A stretch of DNA of 12,820 nt from RAM1 sp040376925 (GCA_040376925.1 JBEIPU010000121.1:1-12820), one strand, 5' to 3'; positions 1 to 7,821 are shown, numbered from the stretch's first letter. Program-made: numbers and translations. Notes: generated by a model from the sequence alone, not told the origin.

Positions 1-2295
1 AAGCCCGTGTACTGGTGCTTTGACTGCGGCAGCTCGCTGGCCGAGTTTGAAATCGAATACGCCGACAAGAAGAGCACCACGCTGGACGTGGGCTTCAAGT
101 GCGCCGAGCCCGCCAGACTGGCAGCAGCCTTCGGCCTGGATGCATTGACCAAGGATGCGTTCGCCGTCATCTGGACCACCACCGCATGGACCATCCCCGC
201 CAACCAGGCGCTGAACCTCAACCCCGAAATCGTCTATGCGCTGGTGGACACGCCCCGCGGCCTGCTGGTGCTGGCCGAAACGCTGGTCGACAAATGCCTG
301 GAACGCTACGGGCTGACAGGCAGCGTGCTGGCCACGGCCAAAGGCGAGAAGCTCAACCTCATCAACTTCATGCACCCGCTGCACGATGTGGATGCGGGTT
401 TCAAACGCTTCAGCCCCGTGTACCTGGCTGACTACGCCACGGCCGACGACGGCACGGGTATCGTGCACTCGTCGCCCGCCTACGGCCTGGACGACTTCAA
501 CAGCTGCGTGGCCAATGGCATCGCGTATGACGACATCCTCAACCCCGTGCAGGGCAACGGCAGCTATGCGCCGGACTTCCCGTTGTTCGGCGAGCTGAAC
601 ATCTGGAAGGCCGTGCCCCAGATCATCGAGGCGCTGCGCAATGCCGGGCGCCTGTTTGCCACGCACGACATCACCCACAGCTACCCGCACTGCTGGCGCC
701 ACAAGACGCCGGTGATCTACCGCGCCGCGGCCCAGTGGTTCATCCGCATGGACGAAGGCGAAGGCGTCTTCACCAAAGACAAGGCGCCCAAGACGCTGCG
801 CCAGCTGGCGCTGGACGCGATCGAGGAAACCAGCTTCTACCCCGAGAACGGCAAAGCACGCCTGCGCGACATGATCGCCGGGCGGCCCGACTGGTGCATC
901 AGCCGCCAGCGCAGCTGGGGCGTGCCGCTGCCGCTGTTCCTGCACAAGGACTCAGGCGAGTTGCACCCGCGCACACCCGAAATCCTGGACCTGGCCGCTG
1001 CCATCGTGCAGCAAGGCGGCATCGAGGCCTGGAGCAAGGCCACGCCCGAAGAGATCCTGGCCCAGGTGGGCAGCGCGGCGGATGCTGCCAGCTACACCAA
1101 GAGCAGCGACATCCTGGAGGTGTGGTTCGACTCCGGCACCACGCACACCACAGTGCTCAAGGGCTCGCACCCCGGCGCCGGTCATGACAGTGGGCCCGAG
1201 GCCGACCTGTACCTGGAAGGCCACGACCAGCACCGCGGCTGGTTCCACAGCTCGCTGCTGACGGCCTGCGCCATGTACGGCCGCGCGCCCTACAAGGGCC
1301 TTTTGACCCACGGCTTCACCGTGGACAGCCAGGGCCGCAAGATGAGCAAGTCGCTGGGCAACGGCGTGGACCCGCAGGAAACCAGCAAGAAGCTGGGCGC
1401 GGAAATCATCCGCCTGTGGGTGGCGGCGTCGGACTACTCAGGCGACATCGCGGGCGACGACAAGATCCTGGCCCGCGTGGTGGACGCCTACCGGCGCATC
1501 CGCAACACGCTGCGCTTCCTGCTGGCCAACATCAGCGACTTTGACCCGGCGAAGGACGCCGTGCCGCTGGACCAGCTGCTGGAAATCGACCGCTATGCGC
1601 TGGGCCGTGCGGCGCAGTTCCAGGCCGAGGTGCTGGCCCACTTTGAGGTGTATGAGTTCCACCCCGTGGTGGCCAAGCTGCAGCTGTACTGCAGCGAGGA
1701 CCTGGGCGGCTTTTACCTGGACATCCTCAAAGACCGGCTGTACACCACCGCCCCCAAATCGCTGGCGCGGCGCAGCGCGCAGACCGCGCTGTGGCACATC
1801 ACCCACGCCATGCTGCGCTGGATGGCGCCGTTCCTGAGCTTCACGGCCGAAGAGGCCTGGAAAGTGTTTGGCACGTCGGAGTCGATCTTCCTGGAGACCT
1901 ATGCGCAGCTGCCGGCGGCCGATGAGGCGCTGCTGGCCAAGTGGGCGCGCATCCGCGACATACGCGACCAGGTCAACAAGGACATCGAAGCCCTGCGCGC
2001 CGACGGCAAGGTGGGCTCGTCCCTGCAGGCCAACCTGGTGCTGGGTGCCACCGACGCCGACCGTGCGCTGCTGGCCAGCCTGGGTGATGACCTGAAGTTC
2101 GTGTTCATCACCTCGGCCATCGAGCTGGCCGCGGCCGATGCCACGGCGGCGCAGGTCAGCGCCGCCACCGCCGCCAAGTGCGAGCGCTGCTGGCACTACC
2201 GCGACGACGTGGGCCACGACGCCGCCCACCCCACCATTTGCGGTCGCTGCACCAGCAACCTGTACGGCGCCGGCGAAGTCCGGAAGTTCGCCTGA
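1..2295 (+). CDS. ileS: Isoleucine--tRNA ligase, 3' part (5' end outside the window)
   Basis: Class Ia aminoacyl-tRNA synthetase that charges tRNA-Ile with isoleucine in the cytoplasm and edits misacylated valine. The frame is open from the first base, so the gene enters from the left. 764 residues are present against roughly 940-950 in the family, so about 180 N-terminal residues, including the HIGH motif, are missing. Visible motifs are WCISRQRSWGVPLPLF in the catalytic core, DQHRGWFHSS, the KMSKS ATP-binding loop at bases 1339-1353, the anticodon-binding helical region after it, and a C-terminal zinc knuckle with Cys pairs at bases 2179-2190 (CERC) and 2239-2250 (CGRC). The in-frame GTG at base 7 is an internal valine, not a start. 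The zinc-knuckle form is the one common in Proteobacteria. The TGA stop shares one base with the lspA ATG. The family assignment is essentially certain. Confidence 0.98.
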   Translation, partial: KPVYWCFDCGSSLAEFEIEYADKKSTTLDVGFKCAEPARLAAAFGLDALTKDAFAVIWTTTAWTIPANQALNLNPEIVYALVDTPRGLLVLAETLVDKCLERYGLTGSVLATAKGEKLNLINFMHPLHDVDAGFKRFSPVYLADYATADDGTGIVHSSPAYGLDDFNSCVANGIAYDDILNPVQGNGSYAPDFPLFGELNIWKAVPQIIEALRNAGRLFATHDITHSYPHCWRHKTPVIYRAAAQWFIRMDEGEGVFTKDKAPKTLRQLALDAIEETSFYPENGKARLRDMIAGRPDWCISRQRSWGVPLPLFLHKDSGELHPRTPEILDLAAAIVQQGGIEAWSKATPEEILAQVGSAADAASYTKSSDILEVWFDSGTTHTTVLKGSHPGAGHDSGPEADLYLEGHDQHRGWFHSSLLTACAMYGRAPYKGLLTHGFTVDSQGRKMSKSLGNGVDPQETSKKLGAEIIRLWVAASDYSGDIAGDDKILARVVDAYRRIRNTLRFLLANISDFDPAKDAVPLDQLLEIDRYALGRAAQFQAEVLAHFEVYEFHPVVAKLQLYCSEDLGGFYLDILKDRLYTTAPKSLARRSAQTALWHITHAMLRWMAPFLSFTAEEAWKVFGTSESIFLETYAQLPAADEALLAKWARIRDIRDQVNKDIEALRADGKVGSSLQANLVLGATDADRALLASLGDDLKFVFITSAIELAAADATAAQVSAATAAKCERCWHYRDDVGHDAAHPTICGRCTSNLYGAGEVRKFA

Positions 2296-2798
2296 TGGCC
2301 AAGACCACCTTCACACGCACAGGCGGTGCCAGCCTGCTGCCCTGGCTGGCCCTGGCACTCATCATCCTGATCGCCGACCAGTTCACCAAGGTGCTGATCC
2401 TGGGCTATTACAAGCTGGGTGACAGCACCTACGTCGCGAGCTTCTTCAACGTCGTGCGGGTGCACAACACCGGCGCGGCGTTTTCGTTCCTGGCGTCGGC
2501 CTCTGGCTGGCAGCGCTGGTTCTTCACCGGCATCGGCGTGGCCGCGGCGCTGTTCATTGTGTGGATGCTGCGTGCTCACCCGGGCCAGCGCCTGTTCTCG
2601 TTCGCGCTGGCCTGCATCCTGGGCGGCGCCGTCGGCAATGTGGTGGACAGGCTGTTGCACGGCTATGTGGTGGACTTCCTGGACTTTCACTGGGCGGGCT
2701 GGCACTTCCCGGCGTTCAACCTGGCGGACGCCGCCATTTCGGCAGGTGCGGCCTGCCTGATCCTGGACGAGCTGCTGCGGGTGCGGCGTTCACGGTAA
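2295..2798 (+). CDS. lspA: Lipoprotein signal peptidase (signal peptidase II)
   Basis: Inner-membrane aspartic protease that removes the signal peptide from diacylglyceryl-modified prolipoproteins, after Lgt and before Lnt. The product is 167 residues, normal for the family, with four hydrophobic segments (about residues 14-34, 72-92, 100-117 and 140-158). The conserved motifs are present: VHNTGAAFS (residues 57-65), GNVVDR with catalytic Asp118, and FNLADA with catalytic Asp145. The start was chosen because ATG at 2295 overlaps the ileS stop (TGATG), has GGAAG about 8 bases upstream, and gives the standard N-terminus. An in-frame extension further upstream would only overlap ileS. Co-transcription and translational coupling with ileS are likely, and ileS-lspA is a widely conserved order in Proteobacteria. 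It would be the target of globomycin-type inhibitors, a known family property. Confidence 0.97.
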   Translation: MAKTTFTRTGGASLLPWLALALIILIADQFTKVLILGYYKLGDSTYVASFFNVVRVHNTGAAFSFLASASGWQRWFFTGIGVAAALFIVWMLRAHPGQRLFSFALACILGGAVGNVVDRLLHGYVVDFLDFHWAGWHFPAFNLADAAISAGAACLILDELLRVRRSR

Positions 2799-2810
2799 CC
2801 GCGACGTAAT

Positions 2811-2825
2811 TGCTGCGCCGCAGCA
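2811..2825. repeat. Short perfect inverted repeat between lspA and the Na/Pi gene
   Basis: TGCTGC-GCC-GCAGCA forms a 6-bp stem with a 3-base loop, 12 bases after the lspA stop. No T-run follows, so it is not a convincing intrinsic terminator. It could attenuate read-through or shape the start region of the next gene, or be chance in GC-rich DNA. Confidence 0.35.
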
Positions 2826-2829
2826 GGCG

Positions 2830-2835
2830 TATCAT
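2830..2835 (+). promoter_or_regulatory. Possible -10 element upstream of the Na/Pi cotransporter gene
   Basis: TATCAT matches five of six bases of the sigma-70 -10 consensus in the 51-bp gap after lspA. The best -35-like hexamer (TTGCTG at 2810-2815) is only 14 bases away, so the match is weak. If used, transcription would start about 8 bases before the ATG at 2850. That ATG has no clear Shine-Dalgarno sequence, so the mRNA would have a very short leader. Read-through from ileS-lspA is the alternative. Confidence 0.25.
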
Positions 2836-2849
2836 CGGTTGCTTCAAGC

Positions 2850-4508
2850 ATGAAGCATTTGTTGAACCTTTTGGCAGCGATCGCGCTGCTTGTCTGGGGC
2901 ACCCACCTCGTCCGTACCGGCATCCTGCGGGTGTTTGGCGCCAACCTGCGCAACGTTCTGGCGCACAGCATCAGCAACCGCTACACGGCCGCCCTTTCTG
3001 GCATCGGCGTCACGGCCCTGGTGCAGTCCAGCACCGCCACCGCGCTCATCGTTTCTTCGTTTGTCGGCCAGGGTCTGGTCACATTGCCGCTGGCGCTGGC
3101 TGTGATGCTGGGCGCCGATGTGGGCACCAGCCTGATGGCGGTGGTGTTCTCGTTCGACCTGTCCTGGCTGTCGCCGCTGTTCATCTTTGCTGGCGTGGTG
3201 CTGTTCATTTCGCGCCAGAGCACCAATGTGGGTCGCTTCGGCCGTATCCTGATCGGCCTGGGCCTGATGCTGCTGGCGCTGCGCCTGGTCACCGCCTCCA
3301 CCGAGGTGCTGACGCAGGCGCCCGCCGTCAAGGCGCTGCTGGCGTCGCTGGCCAGCGACCTGCTGCTGGAAATCACGGTAGGTGCAGTGCTGGCCGTGGT
3401 GTCGTATTCCAGCCTGGCCATCGTGCTGCTCACGGCCACGCTGGCGGCGTCGGGTGTGATCCCGCTGGATGTGGCGCTGGGCCTGGTGCTGGGGGCCAAC
3501 CTGGGCAGCGGCCTGCTGGCCGTGCTGACCACCGCCCGGTCTGCCGTCGAGGTGCGCCAGGTACCCATGGGCAATTTCGTGTTCAAGGCGCTGGGCGTGC
3601 TGATTGCCGCGCCGCTGCTGGGCCTGTGGATGCGCCATGTGCGGCCCTACCTGGGCGATCCAGCCACGGTGGTGGTGCTGTTCCACCTGACGTTCAACCT
3701 GCTGGTGGGCGTGGTGTTCATCGGCGTGACGCAGGTGGTGGCCGGCTGGGTGCAGAAATGGCTGCCCAAGCCCGAGAAAACCCTGGCCTCGGGCCGCCCT
3801 CACCATCTGGACCCTTCTGCCCTGAGCACTCCGTCGCTGGCCATTTCATGCGCGGCGCGCGAGGCCCTGCACCAGGCCGACATTGTGGAGACCATGATGC
3901 TGGGCATGCTCAAGGTGATCAAGAACAACGACCTTCAGCTGGCCGAGGACCTGCGCAAGCTGGACGACACCGTGGACGAGCTGTACTCGGCCATCAAGTA
4001 CTACCTGACCAAGATCTCGCGCGAGGCTCTGGGCGAGGAGGAAAGCCGGCGCTGGACGGACATCATCAGCTTCACCATCAACATGGAGCAGATCGGCGAC
4101 ATCATCGAGCGCGTGCTGATCGACATCGAGGACAAGAAGATCAAGAAGGGCCGCAGCTTCTCCGAGGCGGGCATGGCTGAGATCTGCGAGCTGCATGCGC
4201 GCCTGGTGGACAACCTGCGCCTGGGCATGAGCGTGTTCCTGAATGGCACGGTGCGCGACGCACAGAAGCTGCTGGAGGAAAAGGCGCGCTTTCGCGACCT
4301 GGAGCGTGAATACGCCACCACCCACCTGGGCCGGCTGTCAGACAACACGGTTCAGAGCATCGAGACCAGCTCGCTGCACATCGACCTGATCAGCGACTTG
4401 AAGCGGATCAACTCCCACATCTGCTCCATCGCCTACCCGATCCTGGATTCCGCCGGCGCCCTGGCGCCCAACCGGTTGCGCCAGCCGGTGCTGCCCGCGG
4501 GCGAGTAA
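2850..4508 (+). CDS. Na+/phosphate cotransporter family protein with PhoU-like C-terminal domain
   Basis: Predicted inner-membrane Na+-coupled phosphate transporter (NptA/YjbB type), possibly used for phosphate homeostasis or efflux. The 552 residues fall into two parts. Residues 1-300 hold eight or nine hydrophobic segments in two inverted repeats. The first has VQSSTATALI (Q59-S60-S61) and GADVGTSLMAV (88-98). The second has SYSSLAIVLL (185-194) and GANLGSGLLAV (215-225). Residues about 335-535 form a helical PhoU-like domain with the NMEQIGDIIERV segment (411-422). The QSS motif of the first repeat is intact, but the matching Gln of the second repeat is Tyr186. The ATG at 2850 gives an N-terminus starting in the first membrane helix. 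No strong ribosome binding site is visible. It follows lspA by 51 bp on the same strand. The transport direction, the ion and the role of the PhoU domain are not shown by the sequence. Confidence 0.9.
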   Translation: MKHLLNLLAAIALLVWGTHLVRTGILRVFGANLRNVLAHSISNRYTAALSGIGVTALVQSSTATALIVSSFVGQGLVTLPLALAVMLGADVGTSLMAVVFSFDLSWLSPLFIFAGVVLFISRQSTNVGRFGRILIGLGLMLLALRLVTASTEVLTQAPAVKALLASLASDLLLEITVGAVLAVVSYSSLAIVLLTATLAASGVIPLDVALGLVLGANLGSGLLAVLTTARSAVEVRQVPMGNFVFKALGVLIAAPLLGLWMRHVRPYLGDPATVVVLFHLTFNLLVGVVFIGVTQVVAGWVQKWLPKPEKTLASGRPHHLDPSALSTPSLAISCAAREALHQADIVETMMLGMLKVIKNNDLQLAEDLRKLDDTVDELYSAIKYYLTKISREALGEEESRRWTDIISFTINMEQIGDIIERVLIDIEDKKIKKGRSFSEAGMAEICELHARLVDNLRLGMSVFLNGTVRDAQKLLEEKARFRDLEREYATTHLGRLSDNTVQSIETSSLHIDLISDLKRINSHICSIAYPILDSAGALAPNRLRQPVLPAGE

Positions 4509-4524
4509 GCCGCGCGGCGCTGCC

Positions 4525-4917
4525 TCAGCCGGGAGCGCTTTCGCGCCGCCCGCGCTCCTGGATGCAGTATTCCAGCAGGGCATCGATTTCAGTGGATTTG
4601 TCAAACACCGCATCTGCGCCCAGCTGGGCGCAGCGCCAGCGCACGTCGTTGGTGGCATGGTTGCTCAACACCACCATCTTCTGCTCGGGTTTGCGGTAGC
4701 GGCAGGCCTCCAGGATGTTCAGCCCGCTGCCTTCGCGCAGGAACAGGTCCACGATGGCCAGATCCCAGAAATCGTCGTTACGGGCCAGCCATTCGCGGCC
4801 CTCGTGCTCTGTTTCGGCGATGCCTACGGGCTCGACCAGAGCCAGCTCCTGCAGGGTCTCTATCAGGTTCTGCCGGATGGTGGCGCTGTCTTCAACGATA
4901 TACGCTCTGAACTTCAT
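4525..4917 (-). CDS. Stand-alone receiver-domain response regulator
   Basis: A 130-residue protein that is a single CheY-like receiver domain with no output domain. The phosphorylation site is complete: acidic pair Glu9-Asp10 (YIVED), phospho-acceptor Asp57 (LAIVDLF), switch Ser85 (VVLSNHA) and Lys107 (VFDKS). Such proteins pass phosphate between kinases and phosphotransfer proteins or bind a target by protein contact. The ATG at 4917 was chosen because AGGAG lies 8 bases upstream and the first strand (MKFRAYIVED) starts there. An open frame extends further upstream to about 5022 but adds low-complexity sequence unlike the family. No histidine kinase is visible in the window, so the partner must be elsewhere. 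It ends 16 bp from the convergent Na/Pi gene. The partner and pathway are unknown. Confidence 0.93.
   Translation of the reverse strand: MKFRAYIVEDSATIRQNLIETLQELALVEPVGIAETEHEGREWLARNDDFWDLAIVDLFLREGSGLNILEACRYRKPEQKMVVLSNHATNDVRWRCAQLGADAVFDKSTEIDALLEYCIQERGRRESAPG
4532..4558. repeat. Inverted repeat at the convergent gene ends
   Basis: GGAGCGC (4532-4538) and GCGCTCC (4552-4558) form a perfect 7-bp stem with a 13-base loop, about 24 bases past the Na/Pi stop and inside the last codons of the opposing response-regulator gene. There is no T-run. It could help end transcription from the left, but coding-sequence composition alone could also produce it. Confidence 0.25.
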
Positions 4918-5023
4918 GTGTTTCTCCTGCCCGCGCAGCCTGGTGGGCTTTGCGGGGTGATTGACTGTTGAAGTTACTTTAGGGCGCGCGCCGGGTTGCG
5001 GGTGAAAGCAGTTGTGCCACACG

Positions 5024-5047
5024 CCTGTAGGAACAGGGCTAAAGCCC
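5024..5047 (-). terminator. Weak overlapping hairpins at the Nudix gene 3' end
   Basis: Two small inverted repeats overlap here: CCTGT-AGGA-ACAGG (5024-5037) and GGGCT-AA-AGCCC (5036-5047), which spans the Nudix stop codon. The stems are only 5 bp and no U-tract follows, so this is at best a weak or Rho-assisted 3' end. The rest of the 121-bp gap before the response regulator includes a locally AT-richer patch (about 4960-4982) where that gene's promoter could lie. Confidence 0.25.
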
Positions 5048-5836
5048 CATGGCGCAAAGGACGAGGGCCGCCTCCAGCGTAAATTCGTTCCGGTGCAGCT
5101 TTTCGTGCAGTTCGGCGCCGCCCATCAGGCGGAACTCATCCACCTCGCCGTCCTGGTTCACGGGCTGCACGCCGTCGGGGACAGTGCAGCGGTACCAGTC
5201 CACATGCTCCACGGTGTAGCCGCCCGCAGCGCCACCGCCGCCCGACGGCCGGCGGATGGCCACGCGCCCGCCGTAGCGCAAGTCCCGCAGCTGGGCCAGC
5301 GCAAGCCCCGCCTCTTCGAGGGTTTCGCGGGCCAGCGCCGCCTGCAGGGTGTCAGCCGCGGGCACCATGCCGCCCATCAGCGTGTCCCACAGGCCCGGGT
5401 CGTTGGGTTTGTCCAGCGCGCGCCGCTGGACCCAGTGACGCCCGTCCGGGCTGCAGCCCGCCAGGTGCACCGCATGGGTGGCAATGCCCAGCGCCCGCAC
5501 GGCAGCACGCTCGACGGTGCCCAGCAGCACCCCCTGCGCGTCGGTTACACCCAGTTGCTCATGGCGCCATGCCCCGGCCACGCCGATGTCGCGCAATGCC
5601 AACGCCACCTGTGCCAGCGCCGGCGTCACCGGGCCCAGCAGCCGCCAGCCGGCGTCGCCCGGGGCAGCCTGGAACACCGCCGCCACGCGGCCCGCCAGGG
5701 CCTGGGCGATGGCGGGCTCGATGGAGCCGATGCATGACCCCCCGGCCCACAGGGGCTGGCGCGGTGCCTCGGGCGGCTGGTCGGCCCGCGCCTGCAGGCC
5801 GGCGAGCCAATCCGCATCGGGCGCCCGGCTGGTCAC
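5039..5836 (-). CDS. DUF4743/Nudix hydrolase of the Tnr3/YJR142W type
   Basis: A 265-residue cytoplasmic hydrolase with two parts. Residues about 5-115 match the DUF4743-type N-terminal domain that precedes the Nudix fold in this family. Residues about 120-255 are the Nudix domain. The Nudix box lies at residues 156-178 (Gly156, Arg170-Glu171, Glu174-Glu175, Gly177), with Asp162 in place of the usual Glu and Thr172 at the usual hydrophobic position. The preceding KPNDPGLWDTLMGGMV is also typical of the family. Known eukaryotic relatives remove phosphate from damaged (oxidised) thiamine diphosphate. Applying that here is inference. The start is GTG at 5836, which overlaps the upstream quinone oxidoreductase stop in GTGA. 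This implies translational coupling and gives a full-length family N-terminus. The family is fairly sure; the substrate is not. Confidence 0.87.
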   Translation of the reverse strand: MTSRAPDADWLAGLQARADQPPEAPRQPLWAGGSCIGSIEPAIAQALAGRVAAVFQAAPGDAGWRLLGPVTPALAQVALALRDIGVAGAWRHEQLGVTDAQGVLLGTVERAAVRALGIATHAVHLAGCSPDGRHWVQRRALDKPNDPGLWDTLMGGMVPAADTLQAALARETLEEAGLALAQLRDLRYGGRVAIRRPSGGGGAAGGYTVEHVDWYRCTVPDGVQPVNQDGEVDEFRLMGGAELHEKLHRNEFTLEAALVLCAMGL

Positions 5837-6816
5837 AGCGTGAGGATGGTCGAGCCCGTGGTCTTGCGTGCTTCCAGGTCGCGGTGCGCCTGCTGCACGT
5901 TGGCCAGCGGGTAGCGCTGGTCAATGCGGATCTTGACCTGGCCGCTTTGCACCACGGCGAACAGGTCGTCGGCCATGGGCTGGGTGGTTTCGTGCGAGAC
6001 GATGTGGCTGAACAGCGTCTGGCGCGTGACGTAGATCGAACCCAGCTTGGCCAGCATCCCCACGTCGAACGCAGGCGGCGCGCCCGACGAGGCGCCAAAG
6101 CTGGCCATCAGCCCGAACGGGCGCAGGCACTGCAGCGATTTGTCCCAGGTGTCCTTGCCCACCGAGTCATACACCACCTTGACACCCTTGCCGCCGGTGA
6201 TCTCCTTGACCCGCGCGGCGAAATCTTCGGTGGCGTAATTGATGACGTGCGCCGCGCCGTGCTCCCTGGCCAGCGCGCATTTGGCGTCCGAGCCGGCGGT
6301 GCCGATCAGTTGCAGGCCCAGCGCACGTGCCCACTGGCAGGCGATCAGGCCCACGCCGCCCGCGGCCGCGTGGAACAGCACAAAGTCACCGGCCTGCAGG
6401 CCCTCGACCGGCAGCGTCTTGCGCAGCAGGTATTGCGCCGTCAGGCCCTTGAGCATCATGGCCGCCGCCGTCTCGAAGCTGATGGCATCGGGCAGCTTGA
6501 CCACGCATTTGGCCGGCATGACGCGCGCCTCGCAGTACGCGCCCGGGGGCTGGCTGGCGTATGCCGCACGGTCCCCGGCCTTCAGGTGCGCGACGCCCGC
6601 GCCCACGGCCTCGATGATGCCCGCGCCTTCCATGCCGATGGTGGCCGGCATGGCCAGCGGGTAGGCGCCAGTGCGGTGGTAGACGTCGATGAAGTTCAGG
6701 CCGATCGCGTGGTGGCGGATGCGCACCTCACCGGGACCCGGGTCCCCCACGGTGACGTCAACGAGCTTGAGCTGCTCGGGGCCCCCATGCTGGGCGATCT
6801 GGACGGCTTTGGTCAT
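5833..6816 (-). CDS. qor: NADPH:quinone oxidoreductase (zeta-crystallin/QOR family)
   Basis: A 327-residue zinc-independent member of the medium-chain dehydrogenase/reductase superfamily that reduces quinones with NADPH in the cytoplasm. The N-terminal GroES-like domain includes IGLNFIDVYHRTG (38-50) and TIGMEGAGIIEAVG (59-72). The Rossmann domain has the nucleotide-binding AAAGGVG (150-156) and VVYDSVGKDTWDKSL (214-228). The structural and catalytic zinc ligands of alcohol dehydrogenases are absent, as expected for this family. The start is ATG at 6816, with GAGGAA about 9 bases upstream. A longer open frame to 6855 lacks family similarity in its first 13 residues. It heads a two-gene unit with the Nudix gene (GTGA overlap) and diverges from an EamA transporter across a 99-bp gap. 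The physiological quinone or enal substrate is not known from sequence. Confidence 0.94.
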   Translation of the reverse strand: MTKAVQIAQHGGPEQLKLVDVTVGDPGPGEVRIRHHAIGLNFIDVYHRTGAYPLAMPATIGMEGAGIIEAVGAGVAHLKAGDRAAYASQPPGAYCEARVMPAKCVVKLPDAISFETAAAMMLKGLTAQYLLRKTLPVEGLQAGDFVLFHAAAGGVGLIACQWARALGLQLIGTAGSDAKCALAREHGAAHVINYATEDFAARVKEITGGKGVKVVYDSVGKDTWDKSLQCLRPFGLMASFGASSGAPPAFDVGMLAKLGSIYVTRQTLFSHIVSHETTQPMADDLFAVVQSGQVKIRIDQRYPLANVQQAHRDLEARKTTGSTILTL

Positions 6817-6915
6817 ATTCTGGTTCCTCGGTGAAGTTGGCGTGAATGCTGCCATGAAACTGCAAGCCTTGCCGGGCCTGACTTATTGCCAAAACCCGTA
6901 CAGTCAGACGCAGCC
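6817..6915. promoter_or_regulatory. Divergent intergenic region between qor and an EamA transporter gene
   Basis: This 99-bp gap separates two start codons facing away from each other, so it should hold the promoters for both genes. The qor ribosome binding site (GAGGAA on the - strand) is at its left end. I see no convincing -35/-10 pair or strong operator palindrome. The transporter ATG at 6916 has no clear Shine-Dalgarno sequence. Confidence 0.4.
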
Positions 6916-7821
6916 ATGAACCAACAACGCCTGACCCCCGCCACCGCCGCACTGCTGGTGATCCCGCCGCTGCTGTGGGCTGGCAACGCCGTCGTGGGCC
7001 GGCTGGCCAGCGGCCTGGTGCCGCCCATCACCCTGAACTTCCTGCGCTGGGCGCTGGCCTTTGCGCTGCTGTTGCCGCTGGCCGCCTGGGTGCTGCGCCG
7101 CGGCAGCGGCCTGTGGAGCCACTGGCGCCGTTACGCCCTGCTCGGGCTGCTGGGCGTGGGCTGCTACAACGCCCTGCAATACCTGGCACTCAAAACATCC
7201 ACGCCCATCAATGTGACGCTGGTGGCGGCCAGCACGCCCGTCTTCATGCTGGCCATAGGCGCGCTGTTTTTCGCCCAGGCGGTGTCGCGCCGCCAGATGC
7301 TGGGTGCCGCGATGTCCATTGCCGGCGTGCTGCTGGTGCTGTGCCGCGGCCAGTGGGACTTGCTGATGCAGGTGCGCCTGGTGCCCGGCGATTTGTATGT
7401 GCTGCTGGCCACTGCCGCCTGGGCGTTTTACAGCTGGCTGCTGACGCGGCCTGGCGACCCGCCGGCCATCCGCAATGACTGGGCCGCCTTTCTCATGGCG
7501 CAGGTCGTGCCCGGGCTTGCGTGGTCCGGGTTGTTTGCAGCGGGTGAATGGGCGGTGACGGACGCGCACATCGTGTGGGGCTGGCCGGTGGCGGCCACCT
7601 TGCTGTACGTGGCCGTGGGCCCCGCCATCCTGGCGTATCGCTGCTGGGGCATCGGCGTGCAGCGCGTGGGGCCCAGCGTGGCGGGCTTCTTCTCCAACCT
7701 CACGCCTCTGTTCGCCGCGTTGATGTCCACCGTGATGCTGGGCGAGGCACCGCACCTGTACCACGGCATGGCGTTTGCGCTGATCGTGGGCGGGATTGTG
7801 GTGTCGTCGCGGCGGGCTTGA
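6916..7821 (+). CDS. EamA-family (drug/metabolite superfamily) transporter
   Basis: A 301-residue inner-membrane protein with about ten hydrophobic helices in two EamA repeats, the usual size and plan for this export family. The first repeat begins with ALLVIPPLLWAGNAVVGRLA and includes TLNFLRWALAF. The second starts near LVPGDLYVLLATAAWAFYSW and ends with MLGEAPHLYHGMAFALIVGG. The ATG at 6916 was preferred over an in-frame TTG at 6886. It places the first helix at the usual distance, although neither start has a strong ribosome binding site. Family members export amino acids, metabolites or drugs, and the substrate cannot be read from sequence. It diverges from qor and converges with the dehydrogenase gene 36 bp away, so it is probably transcribed alone. 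Confidence 0.92.
   Translation: MNQQRLTPATAALLVIPPLLWAGNAVVGRLASGLVPPITLNFLRWALAFALLLPLAAWVLRRGSGLWSHWRRYALLGLLGVGCYNALQYLALKTSTPINVTLVAASTPVFMLAIGALFFAQAVSRRQMLGAAMSIAGVLLVLCRGQWDLLMQVRLVPGDLYVLLATAAWAFYSWLLTRPGDPPAIRNDWAAFLMAQVVPGLAWSGLFAAGEWAVTDAHIVWGWPVAATLLYVAVGPAILAYRCWGIGVQRVGPSVAGFFSNLTPLFAALMSTVMLGEAPHLYHGMAFALIVGGIVVSSRRA

Noticed and set aside
2810..4180. A 456-codon + strand frame overlapping the Na/Pi gene in another phase
   Set aside because: It has no conserved motif and is Arg/Gly/Ala/Pro-rich, while the overlapping frame carries the complete Na/Pi and PhoU-like domains.
4509..4518. Perfect palindrome GCCGCGCGGC between the convergent Na/Pi and response-regulator genes
   Set aside because: It has no loop and no U-tract, and such short palindromes are common by chance at this GC content.
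5569..6834. A 421-codon open frame on the + strand across the qor and Nudix genes
   Set aside because: It is antisense to two well-supported genes, and its product is rich in Arg, Ala, His and Gly with no recognisable motif. Such frames are expected opposite high-GC coding sequence.
6886..6915. Alternative TTG start for the first EamA transporter
   Set aside because: It adds ten polar residues with no ribosome binding site. ATG at 6916 gives the usual N-terminus.
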